The position numbers and the translations under genes are program-made. DNA of 64,000 nucleotides from Marinicella sediminis (GTDB lineage: Bacteria > Pseudomonadota > Gammaproteobacteria > Xanthomonadales > Marinicellaceae), in NCBI RefSeq assembly GCF_002000055.1, contig NZ_MVBD01000015.1:1-64000 (forward strand), written 5' to 3'. Positions within the stretch are counted from its first letter, which is position 1. Every line of letters starts with the position of its first letter. Positions 1 to 9,800 of this stretch are shown here, one piece after another. The notes under the pieces were generated by a model. It saw only the letters and a program-made list of their open reading frames with translations, was not told the origin of the DNA and ran no database searches.

Positions 1-2
1 AA

Positions 3-569
3 GCGGATGTTTACCGCAAGCGATTGCGTTCTATCAGTTGGTTCATGAAGTGCTTGAATGAGTATATCGCTCGCAGGGCAAATATAGAAGACAACTGTAC
101 CGGCCATTTTTGGGAAAGCCGGTTTAAAAGCCAAGCATTATTGGACGAGCGGGCCTTACTCACATGCATGGCTTACGTAGATCTCAACCCTATTCGTGCC
201 GCTATGTGCAAAACTCCCGAGCAATCTGACTACACCTCAATCCAAGAGAGAATCAAAGACAAAAAAACCAGACTGATCGGCTTTGGCTATGACAAAAATG
301 ATCTGCCATTTTCACTCTCAGGATACCTGGACTTGGTGGATTATTCCGGCAGAGTAATCCTAGAAAACAAACGCGGATACATTCCAGAAAACCTACCTCC
401 AATCCTCGACAGGCTGGGCCTCGATCCAGACACCTGGCTCGATGAGCTAAAAGGCTTTAAATCAGTCGGATTCTCAGCGGTCGGCACAGTGGAACGAATC
501 AAAAACTTCTGTCAGAAAGTCGGCAAAAAATTCGCCGTGGGTCACCGATTAAAACCGGCCCTGGAATAG
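3..569 (+). CDS. REP-associated (RAYT/IS200-like Y1) transposase, C-terminal part, 5' end outside window
   Basis: The reading frame is open to the first base of the window, so the gene begins upstream. An in-frame TTG at 24 is only an internal codon. The visible part carries the conserved C-terminal signature of single-strand tyrosine (HUH/Y1) transposases of the RAYT type: a GHFWESRFKSQALLDE block (about residues 36-51 of the visible part), then MAYVDLNPIRA and TPEQSDYTSIQERI. A tail segment with PPILDRLGLDPDTWLDEL is usual for the approximately 300-330 aa members. The catalytic HUH motif and tyrosine would lie upstream and cannot be checked. Known family members cut and join single-stranded DNA at REP-like hairpins. 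The element probably ends near 768, where it abuts a truncated ankyrin gene on the opposite strand. Confidence 0.88.
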   Translation, partial: ADVYRKRLRSISWFMKCLNEYIARRANIEDNCTGHFWESRFKSQALLDERALLTCMAYVDLNPIRAAMCKTPEQSDYTSIQERIKDKKTRLIGFGYDKNDLPFSLSGYLDLVDYSGRVILENKRGYIPENLPPILDRLGLDPDTWLDELKGFKSVGFSAVGTVERIKNFCQKVGKKFAVGHRLKPALE

Positions 570-720
570 CCAATCACCCATCAAAACCACCCTGCAGATT
601 CTGTCTGCCACCGTCCCACTCACTTCCAATCAGGCCTTTAAGGTGCCATTTATAGCATTTGATCTTTTAAGCCTGAACAACATCTCTAAACCACGTCAAT
701 TTTCTCATCTTTCACAAAAA

Positions 721-768
721 AACCAACTGAATCTCTCAAGCTGGTTTATTTGGAAAGCACCTGTCCCC
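721..768. repeat. Putative REP-like right end of the transposase element
   Basis: An imperfect hairpin (AACCAACT at 721-728 with AGCTGGTT at 739-746, one mismatch) is followed at 752-768 by GGAAAGCACCTGTCCCC. A sequence of this kind often lies beside such transposases in gammaproteobacteria (from memory). A second small hairpin lies at 594-608 (GCAGA/TCTGC). The rest of 570-735 has no gene. The other end of the element is outside the window, so its boundary is inferred. Confidence 0.45.
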
Positions 769-1161
769 TAGTTTCCCACCATGAGAATCTTGATAATTAA
801 TGTCTGCACCATACTTTGCAAGTATCAAAAATGATTGCGTCTTCAGTTCAGAAGCTGCATGTAACAATGCTGTTCGTAAACCATGATAATTTACAACATC
901 AGGGTCTACTTTTCCCTCTTTCAGTAATTTTTCAAGAATGGTGTTTTGATCATTATCAATTAGTTTCACCAAGTCATAATTAACAATAGGCTTATCCTTA
1001 GAGATTGATTTTTCATCATCAACAGCAATATTTCTAAGAGACGTACTTTTCATCATTGAATTAAAGTCAGTATTTATGCTGTCAGTCAAAAGACTATTAC
1101 CTAGAAAATAAATAACAGTCAACAGTGTTACTCCACTCAAAACTAATTTAAACCTCCTCAC
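736..1161 (-). pseudogene. Truncated ankyrin-repeat membrane-anchored protein, probable immunity protein remnant
   Basis: This 141-aa frame starts with a signal anchor (MRRFKLVLSGVTLLTVIYFL). It continues with a linker and about two ankyrin units (TALLHAASELKTQSFLILAKYGADINYQDSHGG). The homologous neighbour at 2934-3860 is 308 aa, so some 170 residues are missing. After the second repeat the protein runs into about 12 unrelated residues encoded by the putative transposase-element end, then stops. Its ATG overlaps the stop of the orphan RHS tip by 4 bp (ATGA), the same coupling seen for the intact pair. I read it as the immunity partner of the orphan RHS tip, cut by the mobile element. Residual function is possible, because many immunity proteins are short. 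The sequence is AT-rich compared with the RHS core. Confidence 0.6.
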
Positions 1162-2852
1162 TGACTCACCTCTTCTATACCAGGGTTGCTTTTGCTCTCA
1201 ATCACTTGATCTGCCTGTTGTTGTTTAACATTTTGATAAATGTATTTTTTGGATTTGGTTTGGTATTGATCAAACCTATAACTGATATATGTGATGAGCC
1301 TTTCTTTATCATATTCATTTATTCTATGAACTGCATTTGGGTTCATGACCTTAGCTATTTCTTGTAATTGATTTTTACTAAAACCATTCAATAATTCAAA
1401 TATATTGTGAGATGCCTCAAAAATCTGGGTACTGGGAATATTGTCATAACCTCTTTCCTTCATAATTTCTTGCATATAATAAAACTCATGATTGGGGTTA
1501 ACCGCATCAAAATCTGCCTTGTTATGTGGAAATGTAGACCCATGCAAACCATACTCCATATGAGTACTCATTAACTCTCTGTTTTTTTGATTCAGAAGAT
1601 TAGTAGCTTCACTTAATCTTAAACCAAATTCCTCTGGAGATAGTGTAGTTAAACCATTCCTTACCGAATACTTATACAATTCAATCGCCCTCTGCTCAAA
1701 TGCGACAATTCGTTTATTCCGATGGTATCTAAATGCCTTGTCTGTTGATGTTCCTTCAAACAAATGCCCAAGATCTGGTTTGTGTGATTTCTGACCGACT
1801 TTGTTGCGAAGGGTTTTTTTATCAATATGGTAAAAACTATCTGTAAAAGCATGATCAGCGGTACCATATTGGGCAATATTTTCTGCCTCATTTTGAGCAT
1901 AATCTACAAAAGCATTTCTAACTAGTATAGGGTCATCACCACATAAAGCATGTGCTCCACAATTATTAATTTCTAATTTTTCTCTTGATTCTCTTATTCT
2001 CTGAACATCTTGCTTTGTTATAAAACCATATGATGCTGATACAGAATAGTTAATCATTCCCATGCCATAAGATATAGAATTATTGATAGCGTCATGTTGC
2101 TTAAACTCATCACCTATTTGTGCACCCAAAGCAAATGCCAAATTGTGACCAATACTTAGCTGAACAACATCACCAAGTAATAAAGATTCATAAAAATGTG
2201 GTGTATCATTTCCTTTCCCTGTTGGATCAATCCAAGCAGTGGGGTTTGATGCAGCATACATGTATCTGTGTAGACTTGGAGGCTCATTGGTATTGCCAAA
2301 TAAAGGATCTTCCCGTAAAAACCTTCCCGTAAACGAATCATAATATCTGGCGTTGGCGTAGTAGAGGTCGGTGTCTTCGTCTTTGAGGTAGCCGGTGAAG
2401 CCGAAGGGGCTGTCGCTGGTAGATGTTTCTTGGTTGAGGTTGCCCCACACGTCGTAGTCCATGCGGTTTTGGATGGAGCCGTCCTGGTTGGTAATGGCCA
2501 CGTTGGTGCCGAGGGCGTCGGCCAGGTAGTAGGCGCGCTGGCCGTTTCTGGTTTCGGCCAGTTGGCGTCTGGCTCCATAGTGGTAGGTGGCCAGGGTGTT
2601 GCCGATGGCGTTGGTTTCGGCGATCAGGGTAAGCCCATCGTACAGGTAGCGTTTTTCGTTGCCTGATGCGGAGGTGGCTTTGACCCTTTGGCCGGCGTAA
2701 TCATATTCGTACTGATGCGGTTGAGCGGTACCAACGGTGATGCTGGTCAATTGATCCCGGTCGTTGTAAACATAGATACGGGCGTTAATAGCACCGGCTG
2801 TATCAATGATTTCCTGGCACCTGTTGCCCACTTTTTCCATTGTGTATGTCAA
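1158..2852 (-). CDS. Orphan RHS tip: RHS core end plus variant C-terminal toxin domain
   Basis: This frame (564 aa from TTG 2852) lacks signal peptide, TGase-like and DUF6531 parts and begins in the last YD repeats. The in-frame stop upstream is at 2904-2906. No ATG with a good ribosome site is visible; an ATG at 2840 is possible. Its first part matches the end of the full RHS protein (147 residues identical), with a 41-residue internal deletion between QLTS and ITVGTAQ. After the ADP-type junction DPTGKG it carries a C-terminal domain of about 350 aa that is related to, but clearly different from, the domain on the main protein. Shared motifs are HFYESL, GDEF.QHDA, NNCG.HALC, TADH...DSFYH and GTSTDKA.R. 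This is the classic layout of a displaced Rhs cassette that can be swapped onto the parent by recombination. Whether it is translated is uncertain. Confidence 0.8.
   Translation of the reverse strand: MTYTMEKVGNRCQEIIDTAGAINARIYVYNDRDQLTSITVGTAQPHQYEYDYAGQRVKATSASGNEKRYLYDGLTLIAETNAIGNTLATYHYGARRQLAETRNGQRAYYLADALGTNVAITNQDGSIQNRMDYDVWGNLNQETSTSDSPFGFTGYLKDEDTDLYYANARYYDSFTGRFLREDPLFGNTNEPPSLHRYMYAASNPTAWIDPTGKGNDTPHFYESLLLGDVVQLSIGHNLAFALGAQIGDEFKQHDAINNSISYGMGMINYSVSASYGFITKQDVQRIRESREKLEINNCGAHALCGDDPILVRNAFVDYAQNEAENIAQYGTADHAFTDSFYHIDKKTLRNKVGQKSHKPDLGHLFEGTSTDKAFRYHRNKRIVAFEQRAIELYKYSVRNGLTTLSPEEFGLRLSEATNLLNQKNRELMSTHMEYGLHGSTFPHNKADFDAVNPNHEFYYMQEIMKERGYDNIPSTQIFEASHNIFELLNGFSKNQLQEIAKVMNPNAVHRINEYDKERLITYISYRFDQYQTKSKKYIYQNVKQQQADQVIESKSNPGIEEVSQ
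2301..2741 (-). repeat. Duplicated RHS core segment (partner 4961-5401)
   Basis: These 441 bp encode the same 147 amino acids as 4961-5401 in the main RHS gene. I count 26 nucleotide differences by eye, all silent. It is the recombination arm that would let the downstream tip replace the parent tip. Confidence 0.9.
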
Positions 2853-2933
2853 TACTCGGTTACCGAAGTCACCTTCTGGGTCTAAACCAAGAGATCTGTG
2901 AGATCAAGTCGGGACTACTACAGCTGTATCATT

Positions 2934-3860
2934 TCAGTTATCACATTTAGACATGTACTCTTTCAACAGATATTGATAAAGCTCTGTTTTTTTGTTTTCT
3001 ATTTTTTTCTTATTAAAAAACTCAACATTATCTTTTTTTAGATTATTATTTATACCTTTCAGTTCAGCATAATCAACAACTGATCTGTTCTCATTATCTA
3101 CATGACAGATATCCACGCCTAGCATTATTACTTGCTCAATTGAGTCTATACTTAATAATGAACTAGATATTAAGCTTTGAAGTAAGTTTACACCTCCTTG
3201 AGTATTACTATTAATACTTAAACCTTTCTGGACCAATAGCCGGATACAATCTATCGACTTGCAGTAAAACAGGTAATTTGCCGAATCAACATCTAAGCGA
3301 AATAAATCTCCTCCATTTTCAATCAAATAACTTATTATTTCCAATTTATCAAAAATAATCGCCGCCTCTAGTGCTGTTTTATTTTCCGAAGATTCTATGT
3401 TGATATTCGCACCTGATTCCACTAGTAATTTTGTAATTTCAAAACTAGCATGAATATCCTCATTACTAGAAGCTTCATTAATGGAGTATAAAGTTCTAAT
3501 AAGTGGTGTTTCCCCTAAGTAATTTGTAAAATTTGCATCAAATCCGAAGCTCAGCAACATTTTGACTATATCTTTTCTTAATAACTCTGAAGCGTAAATC
3601 AGAGGTGATGATGTGAGACTTTGGTTATTGCTAATTGGCGAAAAATTATTGTTTTTCAGTAATTTTTCTAAGGTGCCGATATCATTAGACTCTATCAATG
3701 TGTAAATCTGGTCAAGAGTAATTGAATTTGTAAATTTAGTAGTTTCTTGCCCAATGAACTTATTTTGATCATTTGTGGAGGTTTTAACATTTAATTGAAT
3801 CAATTTATTAGAAACCAACAGAATCAAAAACAGAATTATAACTGTATACAGATGTTTCAT
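2934..3860 (-). CDS. Membrane-anchored ankyrin-repeat protein, probable immunity protein of the RHS toxin
   Basis: The 308-aa product starts with a hydrophobic signal anchor (MKHLYTVIILFLILLVSNKL), then a short polar linker and several ankyrin repeats. Recognisable units are SSPLIYASELLRKDIVKMLL, GETPLIRTL, LLVESGANINIESSENKTAL and LLQSLISSSLLS. The start ATG overlaps the RHS stop by 4 bp (ATGA), so translation is coupled. A gene coupled immediately after a polymorphic toxin tip is usually its immunity gene, and ankyrin proteins are known immunity types in such systems. The N-terminal anchor suggests action at the outer face of the inner membrane, hence a periplasmic or membrane target for the toxin. 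The gene is AT-rich like the toxin tip and unlike the RHS core, consistent with the two moving as a cassette. The immunity role is an inference from position. Confidence 0.75.
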   Translation of the reverse strand: MKHLYTVIILFLILLVSNKLIQLNVKTSTNDQNKFIGQETTKFTNSITLDQIYTLIESNDIGTLEKLLKNNNFSPISNNQSLTSSPLIYASELLRKDIVKMLLSFGFDANFTNYLGETPLIRTLYSINEASSNEDIHASFEITKLLVESGANINIESSENKTALEAAIIFDKLEIISYLIENGGDLFRLDVDSANYLFYCKSIDCIRLLVQKGLSINSNTQGGVNLLQSLISSSLLSIDSIEQVIMLGVDICHVDNENRSVVDYAELKGINNNLKKDNVEFFNKKKIENKKTELYQYLLKEYMSKCDN

Positions 3861-6800
3861 TTGGAAACCTCCTCTACACCTGGTAATTCATTAGACTCTT
3901 TGATCCACTCCTCTTCCCTCTTAATTCTCATAGTTTCAGTATACATAATATCTCTTGATTCGGTTTGAAACTGATTAAACTTGTAATTTAAATAGTTAAC
4001 TAACCTCTTCTTACTTAAAGAATCAATCTTTTCCGAAGCTACAGGGTTAATAATTTTTGCCAATCCACGAAGTCTAGCAATTCCAAAATTCTCTAAAATC
4101 TTTTCGATGCTTAGGCTTGTGGGGAAATCTTCCACTCTCAATATATCTACAAACCCTCTTTTATTCAAAATGTTCCTCATCATTTCATATTCATCATTAC
4201 TATCAATTTTTGAATGGTACTTGTGAGTATAAGGAAAAGGGCTATTTGCATCTAAAATCTCATTATTTTGCTCTATCAATTCCGCAATCGCTAAACTTAA
4301 TCTTTGTTCAAAATTCGACTTACTGATATTAGTTTTACCTGTTCTCTTTGAAAACTCGAATAACGCCCATGCTCTCGATCTAAATGCATTAATTCTTTTA
4401 GTGTCCATAAATCTATAAGCTTTATCTGTGCTTGTACCATCCAAACCATGACCAATCACTTCACCGGGACTTTCTTCCTCTAAGCTACCAAGAGTTTCTA
4501 AAGTTATATGATAGAAACTATCTGCATAAGTATGGTCAGCAGTTGCGTATTGTGCGATATTTTCAGCGTGATGTTCAGCAAAATACTTAAAGGCTCTTTT
4601 TACATAAATTGATTTCGTGTTACACAGAGCGTGATTTCCACAATTATTAATAACAGTATCATCATATAATTCAAAATAATCCCTAGTTAAAAATGGTGAT
4701 TGCAATTGACCTAAAACTGTTAGAGCAAATCCAATAGAGTTTTTCATAGCATCATGTTGTTCAAACTCATCACCGATCTGGGAACCAATGGCAAAAGCAT
4801 ATGATTCGTCCTTAGAAAGACCAACCACATCTGCAATCATCAATGATTCATAAAAATGTACAGTTGCATCACCTTTGCCAGTAGGGTCATAAAATTTTAC
4901 CGGGTTGTTAGCTGTGTAATTATATCTATGCATACTAGTAGGTCTCAATTGATAACCCTGCAATGGATCCTCCCTCAAAAACCTCCCAGTAAACGAATCA
5001 TAGTACCTGGCGTTGGCGTAGTAAAGGTCGGTGTCTTCATCTTTGAGGTAGCCGGTGAAGCCGAAGGGGCTGTCGCTGGTAGATGTTTCTTGATTGAGAT
5101 TGCCCCATACGTCATAGTCCATGCGGTTTTGGATGGAGCCGTCCTGGTTGGTGATGGCCACGTTGGTGCCCAGGGCGTCGGCCAGGTAGTAGGCGCGCTG
5201 GCCGTTTCTGGTTTCGGCCAGTTGGCGTCTGGCACCGTAGTGGTAGGTGGCCAGGGTGTTGCCGATGGCGTTGGTTTCGGCGATCAGGGTAAGCCCATCG
5301 TACAGGTAGCGTTTTTCGTTACCAGATGCGGAAGTGGCTTTAACCCTTTGGCCGGCGTAATCGTATTCGTATTGATGCGGTTGAGCGGTGCCAACGGTGA
5401 TGCTTTTCACCCGTTGTCTGGGTGTGTAATCGAACACACTGGTGGTGCCGTTTTCGGTTTTCTCGGTCTGGTTACCAAAGGCATCGTAAGCGTAACTGAT
5501 GTCCAGGCTGGCACCATCAGTGACTGATGTTAGTTGGTCCCGGTCATTGTAAACATAGGTGCGGGTGTTGATGTTACCGGCTGTATCGATTATTTCTTCT
5601 TTTCGATTACCTACTTTATCCAGGGTATATTCCACGCGTTTGGTGGGGTATTCAACAACATCCAGCCTGTCCGCACCGTCGTAATAATATGACGTAATGG
5701 CTGATGCATCGATGTTACTCTCGATCAGTTGGGTACGGTTGCCATTGGGGTCGTAGTCATATTCGTGACTGGTGACGGTGACGCCAGATTGCTTGTTGTC
5801 AATCAGACTGATGCGGTTGGCGTTGTCGTATTGGTAATTGGCTTCTGAACCATTGGGGTAAGCGATTTGTGCGGGCAGCCCGGCTGTGTTGTATGTCCAG
5901 GTGAAGGTACCCAGGCCTGTCTGGGTCAGGGTTTTCAGGCGATTGGCGTCATCATAGCTGTAATCAGTGACCTGGTTGTCGTGGTCACGGAACACCGTGC
6001 GGTTACCGTTGGCGTCATAATCGTAGAAGAAGGTGTTGCCATATCGATCGGTTTTGCTGGTCAGGCGGTCCAGGTTGTCATAGGTCATGCTGTAACCATG
6101 ACTGAGGCCATCAACCACTTCAGCCACGCCTTCCACGTTGCCATTGCCATCCAGGGTCAGGGTGACGCTGGCCGAGCCGTAGGTGCCAATGTATTCCTGG
6201 TTGTACTGACGGTTCAAGTCGTCGTAGTTGTATGTGACATTGACACCATTGGGGTGCTGGATACCAGTCAGGTTACCGTTGAGGTCATAGTCATAGCCCA
6301 CCACATCGGTGTTACCTGGGTAGGTTTTGGTCTTTTTGCGGTTCCGATTGTCATAGGTAAAGCGGGTGACCCGGCCTTTGGCATCGGTGATGGTCTCAAG
6401 GTTATCGGCTGTGTCATAACCATAGATGGTCTCGATCACTTCAGGTACGTTTCGTACATGGGTCAATCGATTGGCTGCATCGAAATCATACTCCCAACGC
6501 TGTCCGCCCGGTTTGATGACTGCGGTGCGGTTGTTATTGAGGTCATATTCAAAAGTTGTGGTCTCACCTGCGCCATTGGTCTCAGTGAGTAACCGACGGC
6601 GTAAGTCATAAGTTCGCGTGGTGTCATTGGGTCCCGGGTTGTTCTGCAACAGCACATCACCAAAAGCATCGGGTGTGAATGTGACCACCAGGCCTTCGGG
6701 CATGCTGCTGCGGGTTTTGTGGTACTGGGTGTTGTATTCATGGGTGGTGGTTTTACCGCGGGCGTCTTTTTCGGCGATCACCAGGCCAGCGTTGTTGTAA

Positions 6801-9800
6801 GTGGTTTCACTTTGCAGCAACCCTGCCCTGGTGAATGTAGTCTGACGGTTTTCCAGGTCATAGGTGTATTCACTGGTGATGCCACGGTAATCGGTTTGAG
6901 TGAGCAGGTTACCCAAGGTGTCATGATTCATGGTCATGGTGAATGCACCGGTGTCTTGTTGATGGGTCTGGTTCAGGTCATTGACCAGGTATGTGGTGGT
7001 GATTAATCTGGAATCAGTCTGACTGGTTAAATTGCCATTGAGGTCATAGCCAAAGGCCATGTCATAGCCATCAGGTCCGCTGCTGCTGCCTCTGCGCCCA
7101 AGGGTGTCCACTGTGTGGGTGATGGTTCCATTGGGGCCGGTGTCGGTGAGCAATTCACCGAACACCGTGTAGGTGTAGGTATGGCCACGGCCCAAAGGCA
7201 ATATTTCTGCCACGCGCTGATGTAAATCGTTGTAGTTATAGGTACTGAGCTCGCCGTTTCCATCAGTCATGGTTTTGATGTTGGAGTCAGCATCATAAGT
7301 TTGTGCTTTGACCAATCCGACCAAGTCCGTTTGTGACAGTTCACGGTTGAGTTCATCGTACACATAGGTCACGATGTTGCCGTTGGGCCAGGTTTCGGTT
7401 TTCAGGTTTCCGGCCTGATCGTAAGACAAGCGCCAGGTTTGCTGGTTGATGGTTTTCAGGGTTGGCAGGTTCAGGTCATTGTAACCATAGGTGGCAAAGT
7501 AACCGTTTGGTTTGGTCTCGGAACTGATGTTGCCATTGCCATCGTATTCATACACCATCGCCCCACCTTCAGGCAGGTTCACCTGTTTCAGGCGGTTGGC
7601 CTTGTCGTAGGTGTTGGTGGTGATTTGATTGCCAGAGCTGTTGTGGATTTCCTCTGAAGTGAGGTTACCGTTGCCGTCATAGGTCATGGTTTTACCTGAG
7701 CCCAATGGTCCACTCATGGTCAGCATGCGGTCAAAGGCATCATAGGTATAAATGGTGGTGTTTTGGTTGGGATCGGTTTCAGTCAGCACATTGCCGTGTC
7801 CATCCACGGTGCGGCTGATCAACACGTCACCCTGTGGCCCATTGCGTTTCACACTGTCCTGGAAATAGCGATCCGGATCATAGGTGTAGGTTGTGACCCG
7901 GTCACCGGTGGTTTCGGTGAGGACATTGCCGACATTGTCATAGGTGTAGGTGGTGACCTTACCCAATGGCTCAACTTTGGTCCTCAGGCGATTGGCCGCG
8001 TCATAACTGAACCCTGTGGTGTGTCCACCAAAATCTGTTTCGGACTCTTTATTACCATTCAGGTCATAGACATAGGTAAACGTGTCCAATGCCGCATTGG
8101 TGATCTCCAACAACCGACCTTGCGTGTCGTATTCATACCGCGTGGTGTTGTCGTTGGGGTCTGTTTCGGTGCGTATCAGACCACCGTTTTCATAGTCATA
8201 GGTCCAGATTCTGCTGTTCAGGGTTTTACTGAGCATGCGGTCTGAATTGTCGTATGAGTAAGTGGTGAGGTTGCCATTGCCGTCTGTTTCACTGAGTTTT
8301 TGTCCCCTGGCGTTCCATACCGCTGTGGTCTCATTGCCTTCAGGGTTCCTCATGGAGGACTGATAGCCCAGATCATCATAGGTGATCAAAGATACATTGC
8401 CCCTGCCATCGGTGATGGTGATCACCTGGCCACGCGCGTTGTGATCATAGCCGGTACTGATGCCTGACAGTTCCTCAGAGACTTTATTGCCATGGATGTC
8501 ATAGCTGTATTCAGTGAGGTCACCCCGCCAATTGGTGTGGGTTTTCACCCGTTCCTTGATGAAAGGTGGCTGAAACTGATCCGGCGCATAATAACTGTAC
8601 TGGCTGATCAATGAGCCCAAACGCTCTTCAATCACATTGCCGTATTGGTCGTATTGGAATGAGCGCAGGCGATTGTTTTCATCGGTTTCACTCATCAACA
8701 ACACATCGGTGTCGGTGTTCCAGTTAAAAGTCCGGGTCCCGGCAGGGGAAGTGATTTCCGTGGCCGCGCCATAATCATTCAGGGTGTATTGACTGAGCTG
8801 ACCGTTCTGCGTCACGTTGGCATTGTCGTTGTAGCCGATGCCCGGGGTGTAGTTGAAGCTGGTCACACCGGCATCAGACTCTTCAATCGAAGCCACTTCA
8901 ATGCTGAAAATATCAGGCAAGTCTCCCATATCAGTGGGCAGTGAAACGCTTTTATTGCGGTAACTCCAGGTGCGGTTGGCACTGGTGGACTGATCATCCA
9001 CTGTCAACAGCAATGAGCGATTCGGTCCTGAGACATCACCGGCATACCCCAACACTTCGTTGGTGGTGTCACCTTCCCGCTGTGCACTGATGAGGTTACC
9101 GATGTCATCGAATTCAAAGGTCAACAAAATACCAGCAGGGCCTGACACTGACACCAGCATTTCATTGCGATATATGCCAAAGTCATGCAGCTCATAGTTG
9201 AACAACAAACGACGGCCAACTGAATCGGTGACTGAGCGAATCACCGGTGCTTTGTTTCTGGATTCGACCTGTACTGTCAGTCGGTTGCCGTTGGGATCCT
9301 CGACATAATCCATCCACCAGACATTGTCCTGTCTGCGGGTGTAGTGATAGCGATTGCCACCTTTGGGATAAAAATCGAAACTGTTGTCATCGTTGAGCAC
9401 CAATGATGAGTGGTATCCTTTCAAAGGAATGAATTCATCACCCTGGATTCTGAAACGGGCCGAGCCGCCATCAGCACCGGTCACCACCACCTGTCCGCAG
9501 CTGCCGATGATGACCCTGGAGAGGTAATTAAAACTCCAGCCATAGCCCAATGGACCCAACTCTTGCCTGCCTTGTGAACTGTAGGTTCTGGTGAATTCCA
9601 GGTCAACCCCGGGTGAAACCAGATGAATGTCCTGTTTGGAATACACCATTGAACCATCGGCCAGATCCACACCCTTAACAATGGCATGTCCCACGGGCAG
9701 TGAATTGCTGACGTCGTATCTGGACACCAGGCCACCATAGACCACCTGTTCATCACCATTGTCCTCTGCCACGGCTGTGATTCTTAAGGTGTACTGATGA

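Noticed and set aside
24-26. TTG as the start of the transposase gene
   Set aside because: The frame and family similarity continue to the window edge, so this is an internal Leu codon.
4856-8245. Long plus-strand open frames opposite the YD repeats (for example 4856-5527, 5867-6592, 7763-8245)
   Set aside because: They mirror the codon-periodic YD repeats, are rich in low-complexity Val/Gly/Ile and have no start signals; they are shadows of the RHS gene.
5600-9150. CRISPR-like or satellite array in the repetitive RHS region
   Set aside because: The repeats are degenerate YD protein repeats in one long open frame, not exact DNA repeats with spacers.
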